64,000 bases of DNA from an uncultured Acetatifactor sp. (GTDB taxonomy: Bacteria; Bacillota; Clostridia; Lachnospirales; Lachnospiraceae), in assembly GCA_910586775.1 (NCBI GenBank), contig CAJUJN010000001.1, positions 62,001-126,000 of the forward strand, given 5' to 3'. Of the stretch, positions 36,799 to 45,672 are shown in pieces (positions within the stretch are counted from its first letter, which is position 1; every line of letters starts with the position of its first letter). The notes below the pieces were generated by a model. That model was not told the DNA's origin, made no database searches, and saw only the letters and a program-made list of their open reading frames with translations. A program made the translations under genes and the position numbers.

Positions 36799-37953
36799 AT
36801 GAAGAATAGACGAAGCACTAACGACGCACAGCAGGGAAATACCCTTCCCATACCCGATATCGATATTATAGATCTGGAAAATGACGGCATGGCAGAAGCT
36901 GCAGCCGAACCGACGCCTTCCGGCACGCATTCCATGCATGCAATCGCCCCCAGAAAAGAAAAAAAGAAAAACGGTTCTTCCCGCATCAATGTGCACATTA
37001 TCCTTCTGATCGTCTTTCTGCTCTTTATAGCAGGAATTATTTATAAGATCATGAACTACGGAGTACATGTGAACCTGGATGAAATCTTCAAAGACGGCCC
37101 GGGAACCTATGAAGATAATTTAGACACCATCCTCCCTCTCTTTGATGCAGAAGGTACTCCTGTATACAAGCACTATGGAGAAGGCTCCACCATAGTGTTA
37201 TTCGGCAATGCCCCCTTTGCGGATGACAGGGATTCCGAAGATAATCTGGCCAATATGATTCAGCAGATGACCGGAGCCACCGTATATAACTGTTCGGTCA
37301 GCGGCAGCTATCTGGCTGCGGGTGACAGAGAACTGGATGCAGAGGCACATCCCGTGGATATTTTCAATTTCTATTGGCTCTGCTCCCTGGCTACAGGATA
37401 TCACGAAACTACAGATGCTCAGTTTCACAGAGGCATGGAGATTCTGGGAGACAGCGCGCCTTCGGAGGCTTGGGATGTATATAACACCCTGACATCCATC
37501 GATCTGAGTACCGTGGATGTGGTGGCAGTCATGTATGACGGCAGCGATTATCTGGCCGGGCATCCCATGTACAATGATGCAAAAGATACCGATGTCACCC
37601 AATTTACAGGCAATACGGAGGCCGGTATTGAGCTGCTGCATTATTGCTATCCCAACCTGCGCATCATTATCATGTCCCCCACCTATGCTTACGGCCTCGA
37701 CGAGAACGGCGAGTACGTCAGCAGCGATATTCAGCGGTACGGATGGGACGTGCTGAGTACCTATGTTATCAAGCAATATGCTTCCTGTTCCGCCAGAACG
37801 GTCACTTTCGTGGATAATCTGTACGGAACTATCAACGAAGATCAGGCTGACGAATATCTGACAGACCATATTCACCTGAACGTAGCAGGACGAAAAAAAG
37901 TAGCCGAACGCTTTGTGTATGCGCTCAACTACTTCGATCATTTACTGGAATAA
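36799..37953 (+). CDS. Membrane-anchored SGNH-like protein lacking the catalytic serine
   Basis: 384 aa. Residues 1-63 are polar and cytoplasmic, one helix lies at ~66-82, and the rest is extracellular. The fold follows the SGNH/GDSL pattern. The first strand reads TIVLFGNAPFADD, so the usual G-D-S nucleophile is G136-N137-A138. The second block is VYNCSVSGSYLAA, and the last block LTDHIHLNVAGRKKVA keeps D356 and H359. The paralogue at 45673-46515 has an intact FGDS in the same alignment. This protein may therefore bind rather than cleave or acylate glycans, or use another residue. It is one of three plus-strand genes. Its 3' end overlaps that of the opposing gene by 12 bp. Confidence 0.83.
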   Translation: MKNRRSTNDAQQGNTLPIPDIDIIDLENDGMAEAAAEPTPSGTHSMHAIAPRKEKKKNGSSRINVHIILLIVFLLFIAGIIYKIMNYGVHVNLDEIFKDGPGTYEDNLDTILPLFDAEGTPVYKHYGEGSTIVLFGNAPFADDRDSEDNLANMIQQMTGATVYNCSVSGSYLAAGDRELDAEAHPVDIFNFYWLCSLATGYHETTDAQFHRGMEILGDSAPSEAWDVYNTLTSIDLSTVDVVAVMYDGSDYLAGHPMYNDAKDTDVTQFTGNTEAGIELLHYCYPNLRIIIMSPTYAYGLDENGEYVSSDIQRYGWDVLSTYVIKQYASCSARTVTFVDNLYGTINEDQADEYLTDHIHLNVAGRKKVAERFVYALNYFDHLLE

Positions 37954-38766
37954 GCCGGTCTCAGGATTCCACAATTCTATGGCCGGGTCTCTGTAAACGG
38001 TATAGCCGTCTATCTCCCCGAACCAGACCCAGCCGAAAACCTGCGGGTCTCCCGACAGTTTCCGGCCTGCCGGCAGGATACAGTAATGGCAGGCCGCCTC
38101 TCTTGCCAGCGGCACTAACGTTTCCAGGTCGACGGGGTCCTGCTCCAGGGCATCACAGAGCGGGTCATGATAATTCCACCTGTCCACCGTCATCTCCCTG
38201 CCATAGGGCATGCAGACAAAGGCGGAATACTGCCTTACATAAGGCACCAGTTCCAGCGGAAATGCAGCCATAACTTCCCTTCCGGGCACATGAATGGCAT
38301 CACAGATACGAACTACGCTGTCCGGCACATGATACAGATTCTCCGCTCTCGAGAAAAGCGGGCTGCTGTAAATCAGGCTTCCTGAGACAGCCACGGCCCC
38401 CGCCATACACAGAGCGGCCGCATCGGCAAGCATCCCTGTCCTGCCATGGAAAAAACTCCCCTGGGCCGGCTTCGTCTGCGCAATCTGCCCCGTGACGCAC
38501 ACACAGGTATAGGCGATAACCACCGTAACGGGCAAAAGCCACAGAATCCGGTAATATATCTCGTCTCCTGCCGCTTTGTACACCAGCTGAGCAAACAGCG
38601 GATTGAAATACAGCAGCAGCAGAATGATCGGCATATAGAGAAAAAGAATCCGCATATACTTTCTCTTTTCCTTTATCCACAGGTAGATCAGGGATATCAC
38701 ATACCAGATCACGATCAATCCCGTCCCCATATATTCCTGAAACAGCGCTATCATATCACTCCGCAT
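37942..38766 (-). CDS. C-terminal half of a split DUF6077-like membrane protein
   Basis: 274 aa from the ATG at 38766, which has AGGAG 5 nt upstream; the open frame extends another 36 codons without a ribosome site. Two or three membrane helices in the first ~110 residues, one more near 125-145, and a soluble C-terminal part. The segment IYYRILWLLPVTVVIAY resembles the middle of DUF6077-like multi-span proteins of Lachnospiraceae (recalled family; not confirmed). It is in the same frame as the gene immediately upstream (38896-39966), separated by TGA and TAA, so the two look like halves of one ancestral gene. Function unknown; it overlaps the convergent SGNH-like gene by 12 bp. Confidence 0.65.
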   Translation of the reverse strand: MRSDMIALFQEYMGTGLIVIWYVISLIYLWIKEKRKYMRILFLYMPIILLLLYFNPLFAQLVYKAAGDEIYYRILWLLPVTVVIAYTCVCVTGQIAQTKPAQGSFFHGRTGMLADAAALCMAGAVAVSGSLIYSSPLFSRAENLYHVPDSVVRICDAIHVPGREVMAAFPLELVPYVRQYSAFVCMPYGREMTVDRWNYHDPLCDALEQDPVDLETLVPLAREAACHYCILPAGRKLSGDPQVFGWVWFGEIDGYTVYRDPAIELWNPETGLFQ

Positions 38767-38895
38767 ATTCTCTCCTATCATAAGTCCCGCATATGCCCCC
38801 TCATACCCTTTCATGGCAGAGAAATTTCTGTCCGCACTGCGGCCACAAATTCCTCCGGGGTACTTCAGGGCCATATGCTGTTACATATTTCGCAT

Positions 38896-39966
38896 TCACT
38901 CCAGCAACAGATAGATCAAAGCATACGCTACGCAGGGCAGACAGCAGACGGCCAGAGGAAACAATACTCTGATCCGCTTATAGCACAGCGCCCCCAGTAT
39001 TCCGGCAATGCCGACTGCCAGGCTCACCAGAAACGCCCCTAACGTGCTGCACAGGCATCCCGTCACCGCCACGGCACCTAACAGAACATAACAGGACACC
39101 GCAACCCGCTGCTTCTCCTGTATCCTCTTCAGCAGAATAAGAAGCAGAAAAAGAAGAAAAGGCACCACAATGTTCGCCAACGCCGCTTTTCCCTGCCTGC
39201 TCCTTGCTATCATAAAGTTTTCCGCCGTATAAATGGAATAATTTCCAAACAAAACCAACAATTCCGTAAATACAAGGAACAGGGGCAGCTGTCTTCCCTT
39301 TTCCGGAAACAAAACCCTGCCGAACAGGTAAAATATCGCATATGTCATGGCGATCAGCACCACCGGAAGTACCACTTTTGCCACCGTTATCGCCGGCATC
39401 CCTGACAGCCTCGCCAGAAATGATATCCAGATCGGAAACGGTGCCAACCCATGCCTGATATCCATCAGGGTCGTCCCTCCCGTGTACGGAAGCTTCTGGT
39501 ACATGGTATCCGCCTCCTGCGTAATGGTCGATATTGCCACATAATACGCATCGTCTGTATCCGCATAGGAAAGCAGCACTGCCTGAGCCAGCTGAAACAG
39601 CAGCACCCCCCAGAAAACCAGCCAGAGTAAAATACCTGTTGACCGGCCGGTTCCGCTCCCCGCCGCCTTTTTTCCGGCAAATGACGGTTTCTGCCCTTTC
39701 ACCAGGCGTTGGATTTCCACTGCCACGGCCAGAAGCGCCAGCGCCGCCATATATCCCGTAAAGATCTGCACCAGGCGGCTGAAGCGGTGTTCCTGCATGA
39801 TCAAAGGCACACTGATCAACTGAAAGCCCTCCCATAGGAGAAACTGCCCGCTGACCCAGCGAAAGAGCAGGTTTCCGCCCAGCTTATCTGTTTTGAGAAA
39901 CAGGCCGCCGATGACAGCAGGCGCTGCCAACAGCAAGACTGCCAAAATAAACAACTGTACACCCAA
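38896..39966 (-). CDS. N-terminal half of a split DUF6077-like membrane protein
   Basis: 356 aa with about nine membrane helices. The start is a TTG at 39966 with GGAG upstream. The segment SYADTDDAYYVAISTITQE after the fourth helix is an acidic extracytoplasmic loop of the kind that carries the catalytic Asp in GT-C-type glycosyltransferases. I therefore suspect a polyprenyl-phosphate-sugar-using transferase, without proof. The protein stops at TGA after a hydrophobic helix (YALIYLLLE), and the family's C-terminal half follows as the next gene. A TATACT box (minus strand, 40020-40025) lies ~55 bp upstream. Confidence 0.65.
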   Translation of the reverse strand: MGVQLFILAVLLLAAPAVIGGLFLKTDKLGGNLLFRWVSGQFLLWEGFQLISVPLIMQEHRFSRLVQIFTGYMAALALLAVAVEIQRLVKGQKPSFAGKKAAGSGTGRSTGILLWLVFWGVLLFQLAQAVLLSYADTDDAYYVAISTITQEADTMYQKLPYTGGTTLMDIRHGLAPFPIWISFLARLSGMPAITVAKVVLPVVLIAMTYAIFYLFGRVLFPEKGRQLPLFLVFTELLVLFGNYSIYTAENFMIARSRQGKAALANIVVPFLLFLLLILLKRIQEKQRVAVSCYVLLGAVAVTGCLCSTLGAFLVSLAVGIAGILGALCYKRIRVLFPLAVCCLPCVAYALIYLLLE

Positions 39967-40061
39967 TTTCTCCTACTCCTTTCCCTGCATCGAACCCGGC
40001 TCTCACCGGCTTGATCCGCGAGTATAGACCGCAAGGGCAGTGTGCCTGCCACATACCTGGA

Positions 40062-41474
40062 TTACACCGCATCTTCTCCGGAACATGCGCTGTCCGAAGC
40101 CCCCTGCGCATCACGTCCTGTCAGCATCAGCGCCGGAATAAGCCAAAGCTGATTGACCGCCGCCGTGTATTTATAATCCATTATCCCCGCACCTCGCAGA
40201 GTAAGAATCCCCACCAGAATTGCGGAAAAAAACAGGCAGATCAATGCGTAAGCCGCGGCGTTCCTCCAACGGATTTTTTCTCCTTTGAGCAGTTCCAGAA
40301 TAACTGACACCAATGTCAGGCATAAGGAAACCACAAACCACCAACTGTAATAATCCACATAGTTCCGCGTCAAAACGGGAGTTTTTTCGCTCAGAACCTC
40401 ATAATTTCTTCCGGTATAAGAATCATATGCCTCTCCCCGCAGCTGAAGCTGCACAATCACAGGCGTCACCGCATATCCCAGTACATCCCATCCAATCTGG
40501 CGGACAATCATGAATGCATGGACATTCCACCCCGTTTTCGCTATCTGCAGATAGTAGGATTTTGCCATCTCCGGCGAGGCATTTTCTTCAATAACAGCAT
40601 CCAGGCGTTCCATATTTCCGGGCAATAAAGAAGCATCCCACGCTACCTCCCGGGTTATTTCCTGCAAATCCTCCGTCCAGCGGCTGTAGTCCGGCCAGAT
40701 GGTGGGCCATGCAAAACGGCTTGCCATGGCTGCTTCCATGCTGCTTCCCGGCTTTTCCCTGTTGGCCGTATCCGCCACACCTGACAATACAGCCGCCAAC
40801 CCGCCGCAGAGAACTGCCAATATCAGAAGAATCGGTACACACCGGCGTCTACCGGCAGAGACCTTTCGTTCCGGCTCCCCAGGCTTATCCGAAGCAGGTT
40901 CCCTTCCTCCTGGCTCCCCAGGCTTATCCGAAGCAGGCTCCTTTCTGCCTGACTCCCCAGGCTTATCCGAAGCAGGTTCCCTTCCTCCTGACTCCCCAGG
41001 CTTATCCGAAGCAGGCTCCTTTCTGCCTGACTCCCCCGGAACAGGTTCCTTCCGTGCTACCGCCTGCAGTACAAACGAGAGCATCAGCAGAAACAGTGAA
41101 TTCATTAACGAAAAAGGCAACAGCGCAAGATGACACTGCATCGCAAAAGGGCAGGACAGCAGGACCAACACACTCCATACAGCCCGGCACTTTCCGGGGA
41201 TTCCTCTGCCGGACGGCCGCAGCTTCTCCAAAAAAACATATACTGTCCAGAACGCAAACACAATCTGCAGCAGATACATGATCTGCGGAATCCCCCCTGC
41301 CAGACGCAGAATTGCCCCATACAGAACAGACTCTGCCTCCCCGAAATTCTGAACATGCCCAAAGTTGCGGCATGTCCAGAGCAGCCCGAACAGAATCTGA
41401 ACCGTAAAACCTGTGAAAAGCATTCCTCTGACTATGGCTGACATGTGTGCCGCCGCCCTATTTACACTCTGCAT
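40062..41474 (-). CDS. Unrecognised multi-span membrane protein with 13-residue tandem repeats
   Basis: 470 aa; GGAG lies 5 nt before the ATG at 41474. About six to seven membrane helices. A hydrophilic insert (~140-200) made of four copies of GESGRKEPASDKP-like units lies after the fourth helix, presumably in a cytoplasmic or external loop. A soluble stretch follows (~230-320), then further helices. It sits 12 bp downstream of wecE and upstream of the split membrane-protein gene, on the same strand. A role in glycan assembly is likely from context, but I recognise no domain. It may be another GT-C-like protein. Confidence 0.65.
   Translation of the reverse strand: MQSVNRAAAHMSAIVRGMLFTGFTVQILFGLLWTCRNFGHVQNFGEAESVLYGAILRLAGGIPQIMYLLQIVFAFWTVYVFLEKLRPSGRGIPGKCRAVWSVLVLLSCPFAMQCHLALLPFSLMNSLFLLMLSFVLQAVARKEPVPGESGRKEPASDKPGESGGREPASDKPGESGRKEPASDKPGEPGGREPASDKPGEPERKVSAGRRRCVPILLILAVLCGGLAAVLSGVADTANREKPGSSMEAAMASRFAWPTIWPDYSRWTEDLQEITREVAWDASLLPGNMERLDAVIEENASPEMAKSYYLQIAKTGWNVHAFMIVRQIGWDVLGYAVTPVIVQLQLRGEAYDSYTGRNYEVLSEKTPVLTRNYVDYYSWWFVVSLCLTLVSVILELLKGEKIRWRNAAAYALICLFFSAILVGILTLRGAGIMDYKYTAAVNQLWLIPALMLTGRDAQGASDSACSGEDAV
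40873..41055 (-). repeat. 39-bp tandem repeats in the 40062-41474 gene
   Basis: Four 39-bp units (40873, 40912, 40951, 40990) and a partial fifth. Units 1 and 3, and units 2 and 4, are nearly identical (one G/A change each), so the array arose by duplication of a 78-bp double unit. It encodes G(E)(S/P)GRKEPASDKP. Confidence 0.92.
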
Positions 41475-41486
41475 CCAATCTCCAAC

Positions 41487-42617
41487 CTAAGCATAAAATT
41501 TTAGAACCATATCACAGATATAATCCACCTGCTCTCCTGTCAGCCCGTAATACATGGGCAGACGCGCCAGGCGCTCGCTCTCTCTGGTGGTGTACCTGTC
41601 CTCTCCATGGAAACGGCCGAACTTCAAGCCTGCCGGCGCAGTGTGAAGCGGAATATAATGGAATACCGAATGAACTTCATTTTTTTTCAGATAATCAATC
41701 AGCTCCGTCCTCTCACCGATATCTGCCGCCTTGATATAGAACATATGCCCATTGTGCACACAGCCCTCCGGAACCACAGGCAGCTCTATTTTGCCTGCAT
41801 CCGCCAGCGGCTTCAGATTCTCGTAATAACGGTTCCAACAGAAAAGCCTGGCATCGTTTATCTCTTCCGCAATCTCCAGCTGGGCATACAGATAGGCCGC
41901 ATTCATATCGCTGGGCAGATAGGAGGAACCGTAATTGATCCAGGTGTACTTGTCAATCTGTCCGCGGTAGTACTTGCTGCGGTTCGTACCCTTTTCCCGG
42001 ATGATTTCCGCCTCTTCCACATCCTTCTGATCCCGGATCAGGAGCGCTCCGCCCTCACCCATGCTGTAGTTCTTGGTCTCATGGAAACTGAAGCACCCGA
42101 AATTGCCGATGGTTCCCAAGGCCTGCCCCTTATAGGTGGACATGATTCCCTGAGCGGCATCCTCAATTACGGCCAACCCGTGGCGTCTTGCCGTCTCCAT
42201 AATGGTATCCATCTCGCAGGCTACTCCGGCATAATGCACCGGTACAATGGCTTTGGTCCTCTCCGTCACTGCCGCCTCTATCAGCTTTTCGTCAATATTC
42301 ATGGTATCCGGTCTGATATCCACAAACACCGGCACCGCTCCCCGAAGCACAAAAGCATCAGCAGTAGACACGAACGTAAACGAGGGCATAATGACCTCAT
42401 CCCCCGGGCCGATCTCCGGAAGCAGCAGCGCCGCAAGCTCCGTTGCGTGGGTACAGGAAGTGGTCAGCAGGCACTTTGCCGTCCCCGTCTTCTTCTCAAT
42501 CCACTCGTTACATTTTCTGGTGTAAGGGCCGTCGCCGCATATTTTCTGGTTTCTGACACACTCCTGTATATATTCGTACGCTTTCGGGGCATGTGGTGGT
42601 ACATTAAAATTGATCAT
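41487..42617 (-). CDS. wecE: dTDP-4-amino-4,6-dideoxygalactose transaminase
   Basis: PLP-dependent DegT-family aminotransferase that converts dTDP-4-keto-6-deoxyglucose (RmlB product) to dTDP-4-amino-4,6-dideoxy-D-galactose, using glutamate. The sequence follows E. coli WecE/RffA closely along its length: GDEVIMPSFTFVST, DTMNIDEKLIEAAVT, VHYAGVACEMDTIM, SFHETKNYSMGEGGA (PLP lysine K182), IREKGTNRSKYYRGQ and VFHYIPLH. Length 376 aa is the same. GAGG precedes the ATG. It lies between a GtrB-type transferase and membrane proteins. The dehydratase it needs is 9 kb away in the same window. The amino sugar could be acetylated by one of the two GNAT enzymes here (inference). Confidence 0.95.
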   Translation of the reverse strand: MINFNVPPHAPKAYEYIQECVRNQKICGDGPYTRKCNEWIEKKTGTAKCLLTTSCTHATELAALLLPEIGPGDEVIMPSFTFVSTADAFVLRGAVPVFVDIRPDTMNIDEKLIEAAVTERTKAIVPVHYAGVACEMDTIMETARRHGLAVIEDAAQGIMSTYKGQALGTIGNFGCFSFHETKNYSMGEGGALLIRDQKDVEEAEIIREKGTNRSKYYRGQIDKYTWINYGSSYLPSDMNAAYLYAQLEIAEEINDARLFCWNRYYENLKPLADAGKIELPVVPEGCVHNGHMFYIKAADIGERTELIDYLKKNEVHSVFHYIPLHTAPAGLKFGRFHGEDRYTTRESERLARLPMYYGLTGEQVDYICDMVLKFYA

Positions 42618-42653
42618 ATCTTACCTCTTTTCTTTTTCACTGAAAATTCTATA

Positions 42654-43613
42654 TCATTCCTTTATTTTATCTGTTTCCGCTGTGTCTGATGCCGCCTCCC
42701 ATGTGGTCCTGCTGACAATATACCTGGGCCTGCCCTTCACTTCCTCATAAATCCGTGCAATATAATGTCCGATAATACCCAAACTCAGCATCAGAAAACC
42801 GCCGATGATCAGAATCAGAAAAATTACCGTAGTAAATCCTTCCACTGCCGTTCCTGATAGATACTTAACCAGTGTCTGAATAAACAGCACCACGCTGAAT
42901 AAAATGGCAATGACTCCCATCACCGTCACCAACTGCAGCGGAAGTGTGCTGAAAGAAGTGGCATTGGTGACGGCATACTTCATTAAACTGAAAAAAGACC
43001 ACTTGCTCTTCCCGTACTGCCTCTCCCGCACCTCATAAGAAACCGATTCCGTCCGAAAACCGACCCAGAAGCTCAGCGCCCGGAAGAATGTATTCCGCTC
43101 CGGCAGCGTCAGCAGCACATCTACCACCTTGCGGTCCAGGAGCTTAAAATCCGAAGATGCATTCATATCCATATTGATGAGCCTGCTCATGATTCTGTAA
43201 AATAATCCTGCCGAAAGTTTATGTGCCAGGCTTTCCTTTCCCCTGCTTACCTTGATGCCCTCCACTACCTCGGCACCATCCTGCCAGAGCTTCCACATCT
43301 GCGGAATGACCTGGGGCGGATGCTGCAAATCGCAGTCCATGACGATAACGGCATTCCCTTTTGTCATTCCCAGCCCGGCAAAGATTGCCGCCTCCTTGCC
43401 GAAATTGCGCGAAAACTCCGCCCCTCTGATTCTGGAATTCTTCTCCGCCGCCCTGCAGATTTCGGAAAAGGTTCCGTCCCTGGAGCCGTCGCTGACGAAG
43501 AGCAGTTCGTAGTCAATGCCCTGTTCCTCCAGAAGCCCGGACAATACCCCCGCTGTGTTAACTATATTCTCTTCTTCATTGTAGGCCGGCAAAACAATAG
43601 ATAAAAGCGCCAT
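42654..43613 (-). CDS. Polyprenyl-phosphate glycosyltransferase (GtrB/DPM1 type)
   Basis: Transfers a sugar (glucose in the best-known cases) from a nucleotide sugar to polyprenyl phosphate on the inner face. The GT2 domain is at 1-220 with LSIVLPAYNEEENI, DGSRDGT, MDCDLQHPPQ (DxD-type metal site) and RQYGKSKWS. Two C-terminal membrane helices (about 230-255 and 268-292) are typical of GtrB. GGAG precedes the ATG. The 153-bp leader has a TATAAT (minus strand, 43683-43688). It is next to the GtrII-like gene, which could use its lipid-linked product to decorate the polymer outside. Confidence 0.9.
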   Translation of the reverse strand: MALLSIVLPAYNEEENIVNTAGVLSGLLEEQGIDYELLFVSDGSRDGTFSEICRAAEKNSRIRGAEFSRNFGKEAAIFAGLGMTKGNAVIVMDCDLQHPPQVIPQMWKLWQDGAEVVEGIKVSRGKESLAHKLSAGLFYRIMSRLINMDMNASSDFKLLDRKVVDVLLTLPERNTFFRALSFWVGFRTESVSYEVRERQYGKSKWSFFSLMKYAVTNATSFSTLPLQLVTVMGVIAILFSVVLFIQTLVKYLSGTAVEGFTTVIFLILIIGGFLMLSLGIIGHYIARIYEEVKGRPRYIVSRTTWEAASDTAETDKIKE

Positions 43614-43766
43614 TTTTTCTCCTGTTTCATACTCGCGAGCCCATTCATAACTTTTTGACTTTTGTTGCAGAAGCGCTCACTCATTATACCTTTGCGCTGA
43701 CATATGCTTTTGGCAGCGAGTATACATTGTGCGGCAGAATTGCGTATAATCATTTATAAATATACG

Positions 43767-45461
43767 CTACCGCGTCACATTCTCCGTCTTAATATACATA
43801 ATTCCATCAATGATACGGATGGAGTTCTCCCCCGGGAAGCTGTCCATGGCAGTGTACTCTTCAGAATAATACATCTCCGCCATTGCTTCGGGAGGCAGAA
43901 TATTCAACGTTGCCCCCAGATAATTCCGGATAAAGATGCGGTAATTGTCCCCCCTGTACAGCAGGCTGTCTCCGTTCATACCAATCATGCCCGCTGTCAC
44001 CGGAAGCGTGATATCCGTCACCGGATACTGCTCATCTCCCACAACCCCCACCATGGCAATGGGGATGCCCGGATAATATCCTTCCGTCTGCTCTATCCTG
44101 TCCAACAGCCGGATACAATAAGCATAAGTCTTCTCATACCGCTTCTGAAGATTCGAATAAGCAATATTGTCTGTAATACAGTAGCAGAAAACCAGAACCG
44201 ATGCCGCCAGCAGAGCCCCCCACTCCAGCCACGCGCCTCGTTTCGTCCCGGTGCCGCAGTTCCCCGCCAGAGCCACCGCTCCGATGGCATACAATACCCA
44301 CTGACAGCGCATCAGCAGATGATAATTCACATCGGGCGATATCAGCAATATGATATTGGTAGCCAATGGCAATGCCAGTACCGCTGCTACCATTATAACC
44401 AACAAAACCGGATTCTTCCAGTACTTTCTGCTCCGGCTCCATAAAAAAACCGCGGCGGCAGCCGAAACTGCCAGTAAAACCCATGCAGCCAGAGAAAAGA
44501 TATTCTGAAACAGCACATTGCCTTTCAATGAAAACTTAAAAAAATCCAGATACATTTCGACAACCGACGAAATCAGCCCGCCGGAAGCGTTCCCCGAAGC
44601 CATACCGTTAATCCCCTGATAGGTATCCAGCTCCTTGCCCTGAATCCTGAGCAGGACCTGCAGAATGCCATAATAAAGTCCGGCTCCCAGAATCCCCATA
44701 TAGAGATAGTGCAACATTACCCGGATTGTTTCCGTTACACCCGAAACGGGTTTCTTTTCTCCGGAAAGCCCCCGGCTCCTTTTTTGCTTCTCCTGTTGGT
44801 TCGGACAGGCTTTCTCCCCATCTCCGGCCTGCTCCTTTGCTATTTTTGCTCCTCTTTCCTTCCATTCTCCGACCGTCTGCTGCCCGCCGTTCTCCGCCAA
44901 CAACGCCAACACCGCAAATATCGACAGAATCATTGCAAAGGGCAGGTACCCCTGATAAATCCCCATGCTGAATGCCAGACAAAACGCTCCCGGCAGAAAT
45001 CCCATCCCGAAACGCTTCGTAAACAAAACCGCCAGCACCGCCAGCATCAGTGCCAGCATATATCCGTCCAGTGTATATACATAGGCAAAGGTTGAAGCCA
45101 ACGCCGGAAAGACTGCCAGCAGGGCGCTGCAGGCCATTACGGCCCAAGGCTTTCTCACCTCCAGCAGCTCACACAGGGCTGCCGCCGCAATGCTTAAGAA
45201 TACAAGCCCCAGAATGCCAATCACCCAGGGAATCGTATAATAGGAAGAAAATCCGCAGGCCACTGACAGAAACCATCTGCCCGAAGTAATCATGTTCTGA
45301 TCGAAATACATGCTGTCCAGACCGTCATGATTGGGTATATCCGACAGCAGTACGGGCATATGAACCAACATCCCTGTCAAAAAGCAGGTGAGAAATGCGT
45401 ATCTCCACTCCCGCCGTATCTTTCCATATAAAGCTTGAAACGCCTGTGCAGGTGACACCAT
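43767..45461 (-). CDS. GtrII-like membrane glucosyltransferase
   Basis: Polytopic protein of the Glucos_trans_II (GtrII) group, which adds glucose to surface polysaccharide outside the membrane from a polyprenyl-phosphate donor. The ATG at 45461 has AGGAGG 8 nt upstream and is preferred over an ATG nine codons earlier. About ten membrane helices. The first external loop has the family-like pattern with HDGLDSMYFDQNMITSGRWF. A hydrophilic Lys/Glu/Gln-rich insert (~205-250) is unusual. The last ~120 residues are extracellular and soluble. Pairing with the GtrB-type gene immediately downstream supports the assignment. Confidence 0.83.
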   Translation of the reverse strand: MVSPAQAFQALYGKIRREWRYAFLTCFLTGMLVHMPVLLSDIPNHDGLDSMYFDQNMITSGRWFLSVACGFSSYYTIPWVIGILGLVFLSIAAAALCELLEVRKPWAVMACSALLAVFPALASTFAYVYTLDGYMLALMLAVLAVLFTKRFGMGFLPGAFCLAFSMGIYQGYLPFAMILSIFAVLALLAENGGQQTVGEWKERGAKIAKEQAGDGEKACPNQQEKQKRSRGLSGEKKPVSGVTETIRVMLHYLYMGILGAGLYYGILQVLLRIQGKELDTYQGINGMASGNASGGLISSVVEMYLDFFKFSLKGNVLFQNIFSLAAWVLLAVSAAAAVFLWSRSRKYWKNPVLLVIMVAAVLALPLATNIILLISPDVNYHLLMRCQWVLYAIGAVALAGNCGTGTKRGAWLEWGALLAASVLVFCYCITDNIAYSNLQKRYEKTYAYCIRLLDRIEQTEGYYPGIPIAMVGVVGDEQYPVTDITLPVTAGMIGMNGDSLLYRGDNYRIFIRNYLGATLNILPPEAMAEMYYSEEYTAMDSFPGENSIRIIDGIMYIKTENVTR

Positions 45462-45529
45462 GCGCCATCCCTCCTTACCAGAATCCATAAAACCTGTATC
45501 TGCAAATGAACCGCCCCCAACAGGCTATA

Positions 45530-45559
45530 CTTATACTCAATGCTACCCGAACCTGCCAA
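45530..45559 (-). promoter_or_regulatory. Probable promoter of the GtrII-like gene
   Basis: On the minus strand TTGGCA (45554-45559) and TATAAG (45530-45535) are 18 bp apart, ~70 bp before the ATG at 45461. Confidence 0.55.
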
Positions 45560-45672
45560 TCCTGACTCTTCTCTCTGAACGCTGTAAACAGCGGAAAGTC
45601 AGATACCTGAAGGAACAAAGCAGTCCACCCGCCAAAAACCAGTCCCGAATTATGCCTCCCGGACACAGCCGG

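Noticed and set aside
41487..42617. PseC-type aminotransferase
   Set aside because: The sequence tracks E. coli WecE along its whole length, so a dTDP-sugar substrate is far more likely than the UDP-sugar of PseC.
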